From positions 1-27,231 of the forward strand of contig JALOAC010000029.1 of the NCBI GenBank assembly GCA_023228985.1: DNA of 27,231 bases, in the 5' to 3' direction. The first letter of the stretch is position 1, and every line of letters starts with the position of its first letter. The notes under the pieces are model-generated. The model was not told where the DNA came from. It worked only from the letters and a program-made list of their open reading frames with translations, and did not search any database. The position numbers were made by a program, and so were the translations under genes. Source of the stretch: Thiopseudomonas sp. GTDB lineage: Bacteria; Pseudomonadota; Gammaproteobacteria; Pseudomonadales; Pseudomonadaceae. Shown here piece by piece: positions 1-7,610 of the stretch.

Positions 1-70
1 CAGTCAGGCCGAGGATATTTAGTTGGCAAAAGCTGGAAAGATCAGGGCTAGAAAAGGTAAGATTGTTCAC

Positions 71-125
71 GTCGGGGGCTTAGTTTTTGTTGGTGTGGGA
101 ACTTACATTTTCTAAGATCCCCGAC
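71..125. repeat. Imperfect inverted repeat
   Basis: GTCGGGGGCTTAG at 71-83 can pair with CTAAGATCCCCGAC at 112-125: seven outer G-C-rich pairs, a small bulge, then five more pairs, around a loop of about 28 bases. On the + strand it is followed by TCCTTTT, so it may be a weak terminator for a gene left of the window or a remnant of lost DNA. I recognise no gene in 1-159. Confidence 0.35.
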
Positions 126-159
126 TCCTTTTCCAGCCGGTCAGGTTTTTTCTACACCC

Positions 160-588
160 TTAAATGCGAAGAGCCAGATAAGCCCGCGTAGTGACATAGC
201 CGCGCTCAATATAGGCATGGGTGATGTCTTACAGCAGTAGGTTAAGCTGTGCCGCTGTCAGGCATTGATTTTGATAGGGTGCAACCGCAGCGGCCTGTAC
301 TGCGGGGCTAAGTAACCTAACGCCCACCAGCTCAATCTGTTGAATGTCGATGCAACGGTCATCCGCAGGAGCAGGAACTTCGCTTGCTTCGGGCAGGATT
401 CCTGGCAGATGTTGTAGTTCATCCAGGCGCTGCTGCTGATCTTGCAACAACCGTTGCTGCCGCTCGCGGGCCAGGTCACGGTCTCCAGGCAGGGAGGCGG
501 CCTGCAGCCCGCTGACAGTTACACTGCACCCTAATAGAACAGCAACATGTAATGTTTTTCTCAGACTCATAGGGAATAAATACACCAA
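160..588 (-). pseudogene. Remnant of a ShlB/FhaC/HecB (TpsB) two-partner-secretion transporter
   Basis: TpsB proteins are outer-membrane beta-barrels with two periplasmic POTRA domains that export a large TpsA partner. The readable part has a signal peptide ending near LQAAS, a Q/R-rich linker (RERQQRLLQDQQQR) and the start of a POTRA domain (CIDIQQIELVG, then QCLTAAQLNLLL). A TAA at 229-231 stops the frame, yet the same frame continues directly with DITHAYIERGYVTTRAYL, the conserved POTRA continuation of this family, before a second TAA at 160-162. The residue expected at the first stop is Gln or Arg, so a single C-to-T change could explain it. Intact TpsB proteins are about 550 residues. 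Here the second POTRA domain and the barrel are missing, and nothing in 1-159 restores them. This is therefore a truncated pseudogene, and no TpsA partner is in the window. Confidence 0.82.
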
Positions 589-1080
589 ATCCTCAAGTAC
601 AGCAGTACTGCTATATATGTCCGCTGGATATAACAGAAGATTCCCAGCTAAGTACTTGAGTGCGATAAATTGACTGGTGCAGATTCTAGACGGGTTGCAA
701 TGTTAAACCATGTACAGAGCTCACACGTTACCCAGCAGTAGACTAAAGCACTATATTGACAAAGAACATCTTTCCCATATAGCCAACAGAATATCAACCA
801 ATTGATATCAAGAAGCTAGCAATTGTTTTTACCTGTTTTGGCTAGCGCACCTAAACTACACTCTAGAGTGTCTACTGCTCCAACCTCAGCTCCAGCTGCT
901 GCGCCTGACCTTTCAGGTCTTCCAGCCGCACAACACCCAGATGGTGTTTATCGAGAAAAGATACGCGAATAGACGCTTTACAGCGCTGTCTAAAAAACAC
1001 CTCCTGAATGCAGGACTTTTTAAGGTTGGCTTCAGGTGTCCGGCCTACAGTAACAACGTAAACCAATCTGGGAGAAAACC
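589..1080. other. Intergenic region rich in palindromes, no convincing gene
   Basis: This 492-base stretch separates the broken TpsB gene from the PepSY gene. It contains perfect palindromes AGCAGTACTGCT (601-612), TTGATATCAA (802-811), ACACTCTAGAGTGT (858-871) and ACAGCGCTGT (980-989). A sigma70-like pair on the + strand, TTGACA (756-761) and TATAGC (778-783) with a 16-base spacer, would give a leader of about 290 bases before the PepSY gene. The only sizeable reading frame (872-1093, minus) matches nothing I know and overlaps the start of the PepSY gene, so I do not call it. Which element drives the downstream genes is unknown. Confidence 0.5.
592..660. repeat. Inverted repeat enclosing a palindrome
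   Basis: CTCAAGTAC (592-600) and GTACTTGAG (652-660) are perfect 9-base inverted copies about 51 bases apart. The 12-base palindrome AGCAGTACTGCT sits immediately inside the left copy. It lies just upstream of the start of the broken TpsB gene, so it may be a leftover operator or mRNA leader structure of that gene. Confidence 0.5.
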
Positions 1081-1446
1081 ATGAAAACGCCACTATTTTT
1101 CACCTCTCTATTTGCAGCCACCTTGGCAACTGGTGCGGCCTTTGCTGATGACGATTGCAACGATCCGATAGCTGACTGGCAGCCGCGAGAAGTCTTGCGT
1201 CAGATGCTTGAAGACGAGGGCTGGAAGGTGCAGCGCATCAAGGTTGATGACGGCTGCTATGAGGTTAAAGGGTTTGATCAGGACGGTAACAAGGTTAAGG
1301 CCGAGTATTTTCCCGCCTCTTTGCGTCTACGTAAGCTAGAAACGAAATTCAAACAAAACCCGGACGTAACAGACGAGTTACCCAATCGAAACAAGCAAAA
1401 AAGAACAGACAAACAAAACAAGCGTGATAACGGAGACAGATCATGA
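1081..1446 (+). CDS. Exported PepSY-domain protein
   Basis: This is a 121-residue protein with a clear signal peptide (residues 1-22, cleavage after AAFA). The mature part matches the small single-PepSY type: WQPREVLRQMLEDEGWKV, then VDDGCYEVKGFDQDGNKVKAEYF at about 55-77. Cys26 and Cys59 could form a disulfide. The last 30 residues are a Lys/Arg/Asn-rich tail with no fold I recognise. The start follows GGGAGA at a normal distance. The stop overlaps the next start as ATGA, so translation is probably coupled to the DUF2271 gene. PepSY domains are usually periplasmic binding or inhibitory modules. The ligand here is unknown. From context it probably serves the reductase two genes downstream. 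Confidence 0.85.
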   Translation: MKTPLFFTSLFAATLATGAAFADDDCNDPIADWQPREVLRQMLEDEGWKVQRIKVDDGCYEVKGFDQDGNKVKAEYFPASLRLRKLETKFKQNPDVTDELPNRNKQKRTDKQNKRDNGDRS

Positions 1447-1913
1447 AAAAGCTCACTCTTATTCTTGTCATGCTAGCGGCTATCAGTCTGTCTACCCTCA
1501 GCCAGGCGCGTGAAGTGACGTTCACCACCCAGCTGAAAAATTACAGCGGTGATGGTGCTTATATAGTGCTGTACCTCGTTAACGAGAACGGTCAATACCA
1601 GCGCACGTTTTGGCTGGCCGGAACAAAATCAAAATACTACAAGCACCTACCTGACTGGGCGCGTGGCAGCGGACTGCGCAGCAGTGAATATGATGGCGTG
1701 ACTGGAGCCAGTGTGCTGAGCGGCAAAACCCTCAAGGTCACCGTCGATATTGATGATGCGTTGATTGATGCGGGGTACGAGGTGCGCGTGGATACCTCTG
1801 TCGAAGACAAGCGTGACAACCGTGCCGACGTTAGCGCGCCGTTAACCACCGATGGTGCGGGTAAATCCTTTGCAGGTCGTGGCTACGTGCAGTCATTCAG
1901 CTACGGCTTCTAA
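1443..1913 (+). CDS. Exported DUF2271 protein
   Basis: This is a 156-residue protein with a signal peptide (residues 1-22, ending SQA). The body shows DUF2271 landmarks: an N-terminal beta-rich stretch (VTFTTQLKNYSGDG), the YYKHLPDWARG motif near 65-74 and DGVTGAS near 84-90. The family is predicted periplasmic and has no assigned biochemical activity. In many proteobacteria it sits beside PepSY transmembrane reductases, as here. The start overlaps the previous stop (ATGA). A gap of 28 bases separates its stop from the reductase start. I infer that it acts in the periplasm as an accessory or substrate-delivery factor for the reductase; nothing in the sequence proves this. Confidence 0.85.
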   Translation: MKKLTLILVMLAAISLSTLSQAREVTFTTQLKNYSGDGAYIVLYLVNENGQYQRTFWLAGTKSKYYKHLPDWARGSGLRSSEYDGVTGASVLSGKTLKVTVDIDDALIDAGYEVRVDTSVEDKRDNRADVSAPLTTDGAGKSFAGRGYVQSFSYGF

Positions 1914-1941
1914 AACTGAGCAAACCAGGAGTCTAGTAATC

Positions 1942-4167
1942 ATGCTACGCCAACTGCACTCATTACCCGGCCTGCTCGCTGCGCTGTTTGTCGTCCTACT
2001 TGCTGTAACGGGAGCGATTCTATCGCTTAATCCAGCACTGGAGCGGTTGGCTACTGTTCTGCCAGCTGCTGGACAAATAAGCGTTGCCGAGCTGACGGGT
2101 AAGTTGGCCAAGCGTTATCCTGAAACCGAGCAAATTGTTCGCACGCCTTCGGGCGCTCTGATTGTTTATTTCACCCGCGATGGTCAGGTCGGAGCTGATC
2201 GTGTGAATCCTCAAACTGGAGAAACCAACGGCCCCTATGAGCCTTCCTCTTTCTCGCGCTGGATGAAGAACCTACATCGCTCCTTGTTACTGGATACTCC
2301 CGGTCGTGCAGTAGCAGGTATCACGGCGTTGCTGTTAGTTGTATTAACGATTTCAGGTATTTTCTTACTGGCCACCCGCATGGGCGGCTGGCGTCAACTG
2401 CTACAGCCAGTCCGTGGCACTCCAAGTCAACGTTTGCACATCGAGTTTGGCCGGGTTGTGATAATTGGCCTGCTGCTGTCTGCATTAACCGGGGTTTACC
2501 TTTCCGCCATTACTTTCGAGCTAATATCTGAGGGGATAGAGGCCGAGCCTGAACTGCCACAACAGGTATCGAGCGGTATTCCTGCAGCTACCAACACATT
2601 AGCTGCTTTAAAAGCTATGGACTTAACTCAACTGCGCGAGCTGGTTTACCCCTACCCTAACGATCCTGACGGCATGTACTCTCTAACGACTGAGCAGGGT
2701 GCTGGCTATATCGACCAGGTCAGCGGCGAGTGGCTTTCTTATCAAGAGCACGATGCCACCCATGTGTTCTATGAATTTATTTATATGCTGCATACAGGCG
2801 AAGGGCTCTGGTGGCTTGGCATAATCCTTGGTTTGCTGGCATTGGCCATCCCCGTAATGGCTGTAACAGGCCCTCTGATCTGGTGGAAGCGCCACAGTTC
2901 TAAACCCAGGTTCGCTGCTAACAGTGCTGCCAACACTGCTGATACGGTGATCCTTGTGGGCAGCGAAAGTAACAGCACTTGGGGCTTTGCCAAAACCTTA
3001 CACGACAACCTAGTTCAAGCTGGTTACCGCGTACATAGCGCACCAATGAACCAACTCGCCTCTAATTATCGTTCTGCGCAGCGGTTATTTATTCTTAGCG
3101 CTACCTACGGTGATGGTGATGCACCGGCCTCAGCTAAACAGTTCTTTCAGCGACTGGAAAAGATACACCAACAACCGACGTTTGCTACTGCCGTACTGGG
3201 CTTTGGTGACCGTCAATATCCTCAATTTTGCGGGTTTGCAAAAAAAGTAGAAGAAACACTCAGTGCTAAAGGATGGCCACAGTTATTACCGCTAGACCGC
3301 ATCAACCGACAATCACCGCAGGAGTTCGCCCGCTGGGGTAATGCAGTGGGTAAAGCTTTGGGCAGCGAGCTGACGCTGGTGCATATTCCAACACGACCTA
3401 AAACCACCACTCTAACGCTTGCTGAGCGCGTGGATTACGGTATTGACGTACAGGCGCCAACTGCTGTACTGCGTTTCATCGCGTCAGAAAACAACACAGA
3501 AATCAATCTTATCAGTCGCTTATTTAAGCGCAGCGGATTACCACCTTTTGATGCTGGCGATTTGGTCGGCATTATTCCGCCGGGCAGCCAAGTACCGCGT
3601 TTTTATTCACTGGCCTCTGCTTCCAAAGACGATGTTTTGGAGATCTGCGTGCGCCAGCATCCTAACGGTCTGTGCTCAAACTTTCTTTGCACGCTGCCCA
3701 TAGGTGGCAACATCGAAGCCTTTATTCAACCCAACCCTGACTTTCGCCCGGCTTCAGGTAAAGCACCCATCGTACTCATCAGCGCCGGCACCGGTATTGG
3801 GCCATTAATGGGATTCATCCGCCATAACTGGGCACACCATCCTATGTATCTGTATTGGGGTGGCCGTTCTCCACAGTCCGATTTTCTCTACGAGTCCGAG
3901 TTAAACACCTACCTTAAAGACAAACGACTGACCGAACTAAACGCCGTATTTTCACGCACCAGTGACCGCGCCTACGTGCAGGACAAGATTAGCCTAGACG
4001 GCGAAAAACTGCGCAAATTGATTAAAAGTGATGCACAAATTTTGGTCTGCGGCGGCAGAGACATGGCCAACAGCATCATGACGGCACTCAATGACATCCT
4101 TGCGCCCCTAGGGATCAGCGTTGCAACACTTAAAGCCCAAGGTCGCTACCGTGAAGATGTGTATTGA
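1942..4167 (+). CDS. PepSY-TM/flavodoxin/FAD-NADPH reductase (CysJ-like tail)
   Basis: This 741-residue fusion should pass electrons from cytoplasmic NADPH through FAD and FMN to the membrane and periplasm. Residues 1-315 are a PepSY transmembrane unit with four membrane segments (about 9-28, 122-144, 170-190, 289-315). Each segment lies near a His that could bind haem: H6, H112, H166 and H284. Residues 335-480 are flavodoxin-like (GSESNSTWGFA, ATYGDGDAPAS, GFGDRQYPQF). Residues 490-741 are the FAD/NADPH module (RFYSLAS at 553-559, SAGTGIGPLMGF at 614-625, YWGGR, VCGGRD) and end in the CysJ-type RYREDVY. The start at 1942 follows AGGAG and precedes the conserved LRQLHSLPGLL; an upstream in-frame start at 1852 lies inside the DUF2271 gene and is less likely. 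Relatives include ferric-siderophore reductases such as FoxB. Substrate unknown. Confidence 0.88.
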   Translation: MLRQLHSLPGLLAALFVVLLAVTGAILSLNPALERLATVLPAAGQISVAELTGKLAKRYPETEQIVRTPSGALIVYFTRDGQVGADRVNPQTGETNGPYEPSSFSRWMKNLHRSLLLDTPGRAVAGITALLLVVLTISGIFLLATRMGGWRQLLQPVRGTPSQRLHIEFGRVVIIGLLLSALTGVYLSAITFELISEGIEAEPELPQQVSSGIPAATNTLAALKAMDLTQLRELVYPYPNDPDGMYSLTTEQGAGYIDQVSGEWLSYQEHDATHVFYEFIYMLHTGEGLWWLGIILGLLALAIPVMAVTGPLIWWKRHSSKPRFAANSAANTADTVILVGSESNSTWGFAKTLHDNLVQAGYRVHSAPMNQLASNYRSAQRLFILSATYGDGDAPASAKQFFQRLEKIHQQPTFATAVLGFGDRQYPQFCGFAKKVEETLSAKGWPQLLPLDRINRQSPQEFARWGNAVGKALGSELTLVHIPTRPKTTTLTLAERVDYGIDVQAPTAVLRFIASENNTEINLISRLFKRSGLPPFDAGDLVGIIPPGSQVPRFYSLASASKDDVLEICVRQHPNGLCSNFLCTLPIGGNIEAFIQPNPDFRPASGKAPIVLISAGTGIGPLMGFIRHNWAHHPMYLYWGGRSPQSDFLYESELNTYLKDKRLTELNAVFSRTSDRAYVQDKISLDGEKLRKLIKSDAQILVCGGRDMANSIMTALNDILAPLGISVATLKAQGRYREDVY

Positions 4168-4196
4168 ACAGGCTGCCTATCCTCACGCAAAAAACC

Positions 4197-4260
4197 TATA
4201 CAAATTAATTGACCTGTACAGCTTTTAATGTATTCTTGTACAAAGATTTTGCTTTGTACA
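4197..4260 (+). promoter_or_regulatory. Double PplR/LitR operator (T(G/A)TACA-N12-TGTACA, two copies)
   Basis: TATACA (4197-4202) and TGTACA (4215-4220) are separated by exactly 12 bases. TGTACA (4237-4242) and TGTACA (4255-4260) are also separated by exactly 12. Both pairs fit the direct-repeat consensus T(G/A)TACA-N12-TGTACA reported for PplR1 of Pseudomonas putida, a class II LitR. The array ends 12 bases before the first gene of an operon that encodes such a regulator, which points to autoregulation. Confidence 0.85.
4209..4236 (+). promoter_or_regulatory. Predicted sigma70-type promoter of the light operon
   Basis: TTGACC (4209-4214, five of six to TTGACA) and TATTCT (4231-4236, four of six to TATAAT) are 16 bases apart. 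One operator half-site starts right after the -35 and another right after the -10, so a bound repressor would cover the polymerase site. Transcription would start near 4243, about 30 bases before the ATG at 4272. Confidence 0.55.
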
Positions 4261-4271
4261 GGTATTTGGTT

Positions 4272-5225
4272 ATGAGCACAGATAAGTTAATCAAGGTTGG
4301 CATCAGTTCTTGTTTGCTCGGCGCGCCCGTGCGTTTTAATGGCGGACACAAACAATCCTTGCTGTGTAAAGACGCGCTGAGTCAATACTTTACCTATGTT
4401 TCCATCTGCCCTGAGCAAGCCATTGGTCTTGGCACACCACGTGAGCCGATTCGTTTGGTCGGTGATGTGGCGCTCCCACGTGCCGTCGGCACGGTGAATC
4501 AAGTGCTGGACGTGACTGAGGCTTTGACCGCCTTTGGTCAACGCACGGCTGCTGAGTTGGATGATATTTGCGGGTATATTTTGATGCAAAAATCACCCTC
4601 TTGCGGTATGGAGCGCGTGAAGGTATATCAAAAAGACGGCCATAGCGCTGAGCATGGCAGTGGCTTGTTTGCTGCCGCCTTAATGCACGCACAACCACTC
4701 TTACCGATAGAAGAAGATGGCCGTTTGAATGATCCGGTATTACGGGAAAACTTTATCACCCGTGTATTCGCCTATGCCCAGTGGCGCGAGTTGCTCGACA
4801 GCGGTTTAACACGGCAAAAACTTTACGACTTCCATGCCCGTTATAAATATCAGCTAATGGCCAGCAGCCCAGCCGACTGCACCGCGCTAGGTCGTTTACT
4901 GGCCAGCAATCAGCAGCTAGAACTCGCTAGTTTAGCTAATGATTACTTCAATTTGTTTATGCCTGCTTTGAAAAAAATAGCCAATCGCGGCACGCATACC
5001 AATGTGTTACAGCACATCAGTGGCTATATCAAACACTCGCTCAGTAGCGCTGAAAAGCGTGAGTTACAAGCCTTAATTACGCAGTATCGCACCGGTATTG
5101 TGCCGTTAATTGTGCCGCTGACGCTGATAAAACATCATTTTAACCGCCATCCCGATCGCTACATTGCTGGGCAAGTGTATTTGCAGCCGCACCCTGAAAA
5201 CCTTAGCTTGCGTAACGCGCTATGA
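4272..5225 (+). CDS. DUF523 and DUF1722 (YbgA-type) fusion protein
   Basis: This is a 317-residue cytoplasmic protein. The N-terminal half is DUF523: GISSCLLGAPVRFNGG (10-25), CPE (46-48), GLGTPREPIRL (52-62) and KSPSCG (97-102), with Cys14, Cys46, Cys90 and Cys101 as likely metal or Fe-S ligands. The C-terminal half (about 150-310) is DUF1722, the family of E. coli YbgA, which lies beside phr there as well. The start at 4272 gives MSTDKLIKVGISSC; an earlier in-frame start at 4209 would lie inside the predicted promoter and operator and is rejected. The ribosome site is weak (AGG, 9 bases away). The stop overlaps the next start (ATGA). Its neighbours suggest a role in the light or UV response; the reaction is unknown. 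Confidence 0.9.
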   Translation: MSTDKLIKVGISSCLLGAPVRFNGGHKQSLLCKDALSQYFTYVSICPEQAIGLGTPREPIRLVGDVALPRAVGTVNQVLDVTEALTAFGQRTAAELDDICGYILMQKSPSCGMERVKVYQKDGHSAEHGSGLFAAALMHAQPLLPIEEDGRLNDPVLRENFITRVFAYAQWRELLDSGLTRQKLYDFHARYKYQLMASSPADCTALGRLLASNQQLELASLANDYFNLFMPALKKIANRGTHTNVLQHISGYIKHSLSSAEKRELQALITQYRTGIVPLIVPLTLIKHHFNRHPDRYIAGQVYLQPHPENLSLRNAL

Positions 5226-6145
5226 ATGATTTTATCTCCCAAACAGCGCCAGAGACGGACGTGCAACCCGACGAGCCATTGTTCCCGATTCGTGATGTCG
5301 CCCAACAAACCGGCGTCAATCCCGTCACTTTGCGCGCGTGGGAGCGCCGTTACGGACTCATCAAACCGCTGCGCACCGCCAAGGGTCATCGCCTGTATAG
5401 CACTGCGCATATTGAGCGGATTCGTAAAGTGCTTGATTGGCTTGAGCGTGGTGTGGCGGTTAGCCAAGTGAAGCAATTGCTTGAAGAACAGGCTAGCCAA
5501 CCATTGTCTGAGGACTCGCCTTGGCGCACCCAGCAGACGCAATGGTTTACATGGATTGAACAGCTGGCTGAACGCCAGCTTGATGAGGGTTTTAAGCAAG
5601 CGATGGCGCTATACCCGCCAGAAACACTCTGCCAGCACTTGCTGTTGCCCTTGCTAGAAAAATTGCAGCAACACTGGAGAGTCACTGAGGGTGCTCGGGT
5701 TGAGCAGGTGTTTTTTATGACATGGCTGCGTACTCAGCTGGCCAGTCGTATTGCGCACAACAACCGTTTGCATCACAGCGCGCCGTTGCTGGTGGTCAGC
5801 CTATCTGAACACATCATGGAGCCAGAGCTATGGCTGTGCGGATGGCTGGCCAGCTATGCCGAATGCCCGGTGCGGGTGCTTGAATGGCCTATTCCGGCAC
5901 CTGATTTGGCGCTTGCTGTTAAACGTCTCCAGCCGCGAGCACTGTTGCTCTACGGTAGTCAGCGTTTACAGGTTGAATCGCTGCGTGAGCTGATAGAGAA
6001 CCTGCCCTGCCCCGTGCTGTTGTCGGGCCAATCGGTGACGATTCATCGCGATGAGTTAGCCGATTTAACCCAGCTTAACTGCGCTGCCGATCCGCTGCAG
6101 ACCTATCACAGCCTGCAGCATCTCAATCTTTTACACCATCAATAA
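5222..6145 (+). CDS. MerR-family class II LitR/PplR-like regulator
   Basis: This is a 307-residue regulator. Residues 21-87 are a MerR-type winged helix (FPIRDVAQQTGVNPVTLRAWERRYGL, then GHRLYS and a recognition-arm segment). Residues 105-180 form a helical bundle, and 187-300 resemble the Rossmann part of a cobalamin-binding domain, as in LitR/CarH. The cobalamin signature is not intact: the W-x9-EH type motif reads W152-x8-E161-Q162, and the E-x-H-x-x-G ligand loop reads SEHIMEP (195-201), with the His shifted and the Gly missing. It therefore fits the B12-independent class II proteins, which in P. putida work with short LOV photoreceptors encoded elsewhere. It overlaps the upstream gene by four bases and lies 10 bases before the photolyase gene. 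It probably represses this operon in the dark through the TGTACA sites. Confidence 0.87.
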   Translation: MNDFISQTAPETDVQPDEPLFPIRDVAQQTGVNPVTLRAWERRYGLIKPLRTAKGHRLYSTAHIERIRKVLDWLERGVAVSQVKQLLEEQASQPLSEDSPWRTQQTQWFTWIEQLAERQLDEGFKQAMALYPPETLCQHLLLPLLEKLQQHWRVTEGARVEQVFFMTWLRTQLASRIAHNNRLHHSAPLLVVSLSEHIMEPELWLCGWLASYAECPVRVLEWPIPAPDLALAVKRLQPRALLLYGSQRLQVESLRELIENLPCPVLLSGQSVTIHRDELADLTQLNCAADPLQTYHSLQHLNLLHHQ

Positions 6146-6155
6146 GGAACTGCAC

Positions 6156-7610
6156 ATGCGCCAACTCATTTGGTTGCGTACTGATCTGCGGATACATGAC
6201 AACACTGCCTTGCTCGCCGCCACTCAAGCGGGTCCCACGATTGCGGTGTTTTTACTCAGCCCAGCGCAGTGGCAAGCACACAATAATGCCGCCTGCAAAG
6301 TCGATTTTTGGCTGCGTAACCTTGCCGAAGTGCAAAGAAACCTCGCGGCACTCAACATCCCTTTACTGATTCGTAGCGCCGAACGTTGGCAAGAAGCGCC
6401 TACAATCATAGCCCAGCTGTGCCATGAATTAAACATTAGCGCTGTGCATGTTAATACCGAGTATGGCGTTGACGAAAGCCAACGCGATGCAGCCGTTGGT
6501 GCGCTACTGGTTGAACAGGGCCTCTTATTTAAAAGTCATCATGACCGATTGTTGTTTAAGCCCGGCAGTATTCTCACGCAAAATGACAACTACTTTAAAG
6601 TATTCAGCCAGTTTCGTAAGGTCTGCTATCAGCGCTTACACAATTACATTGCACCATGCCTTACCGTGCCTACCGCGCAAGCGGTTTTACCCATTGAGGC
6701 CGATCCCGTTCCTACTAACGTGGCTGGATTCACAACAGTTGCCACCTCACTGCAAGCCCTATGGCCTGCGGGTGAAACCGCTGCACAACAACGTCTGGAT
6801 AGCTTTTGTGCTGAGGCGATTGATGATTATTCAGAGCAACGGGACTTCCCTGCCGAACTAGGCACCAGCCAGATTTCCGCCTATTTAGTTGCCGGTGTGC
6901 TGTCTGTGCGCCAATGCTTGCATGCTGCGCTAGCGGTGAACCAGGGCGAGTTTGATTGCGGCAATGCAGGCGTGGTGACTTGGATTAACGAACTGCTTTG
7001 GCGTGAGTTTTACACGCACATACTGGTGGGATACCCCAAGGTATCGCGTCACCGAGCCTTCAAGGTTGAAACAGAGTTTTTAGCTTGGCGCAAAGCACCC
7101 GATGACTTGCTGGCTTGGCAACAAGGACGCACCGGTTTCCCGATTATTGATGCAGCGATGCGACAACTTCTAGCCACTGGTTGGATGCACAACCGTCTGC
7201 GCATGGTTGTGGCCATGTTTTTAACTAAAAACCTGCTGATTAACTGGCGTGAAGGTGAGCGTTTTTTTATGCAGCATTTAATCGATGGTGATTTAGCCGC
7301 AAACAATGGCGGCTGGCAGTGGAGCGCATCAACAGGTACAGATGCCGTGCCATATTTTCGCTTGTTTAACCCCATTAGCCAATCCAAAAAATTTGACCCA
7401 CAAGGCGACTTTATTCGGCACTGGTTGCCTGAGCTGGCACACTTAAGTGACAAAGACATCCACCAACCGAAACTACAGGGTGGCTTGTTTGATGCCACTG
7501 ATTACCCCGAACCCATGGTGGATTTAGCCTCGAGTCGTGAACGGGCATTAAATGCATTTAAAAACCTGCCGCGCCGCGCCGATTTTAACGACCCTTTTGG
7601 TACAGATTGA
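6156..7610 (+). CDS. phrB: Deoxyribodipyrimidine photolyase (CPD photolyase, class I)
   Basis: This 484-residue enzyme repairs cyclobutane pyrimidine dimers using blue light, FAD and an antenna cofactor. The N-terminal Rossmann domain starts LIWLRTDLRIHDNTAL. The antenna region contains FKPGSIL near 135-140. The FAD domain has WINELLWREFY (276-286), GWMHNRLRM (342-350) and GDLAANNGGWQW (378-389). The electron-transfer Trp triad of E. coli photolyase (306/359/382) is present as W311, W364 and W387, a constant offset of five, so the protein should be active. AAGGAA precedes the ATG. The gene ends in a one-base overlap (TGATG) with the next gene. It should be transcribed from the light-responsive promoter upstream of the DUF523 gene. 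Confidence 0.96.
   Translation: MRQLIWLRTDLRIHDNTALLAATQAGPTIAVFLLSPAQWQAHNNAACKVDFWLRNLAEVQRNLAALNIPLLIRSAERWQEAPTIIAQLCHELNISAVHVNTEYGVDESQRDAAVGALLVEQGLLFKSHHDRLLFKPGSILTQNDNYFKVFSQFRKVCYQRLHNYIAPCLTVPTAQAVLPIEADPVPTNVAGFTTVATSLQALWPAGETAAQQRLDSFCAEAIDDYSEQRDFPAELGTSQISAYLVAGVLSVRQCLHAALAVNQGEFDCGNAGVVTWINELLWREFYTHILVGYPKVSRHRAFKVETEFLAWRKAPDDLLAWQQGRTGFPIIDAAMRQLLATGWMHNRLRMVVAMFLTKNLLINWREGERFFMQHLIDGDLAANNGGWQWSASTGTDAVPYFRLFNPISQSKKFDPQGDFIRHWLPELAHLSDKDIHQPKLQGGLFDATDYPEPMVDLASSRERALNAFKNLPRRADFNDPFGTD

Noticed and set aside
711..716. TGTACA, a possible extra PplR/LitR half-site
   Set aside because: Neither position 12 bases away carries a second half-site (GGTTGC-like and TACCCA), so it is a single chance hexamer.
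872..1093. 73-residue reading frame on the minus strand
   Set aside because: It overlaps the start of the PepSY gene, has no clear ribosome site and matches no family I know; probably chance.
1852..1941. Upstream extension of the reductase gene to 1852
   Set aside because: The 30 added residues lie within the DUF2271 gene and lack a ribosome site, whereas AGGAG precedes the ATG at 1942.
5159..5599. 146-residue antisense frame across the DUF523/LitR junction
   Set aside because: It runs against two well-supported overlapping genes and resembles no family.
7049..7498. 149-residue antisense frame inside phrB
   Set aside because: It is a shadow of the photolyase gene in the opposite strand, with no ribosome site and no recognisable domain.
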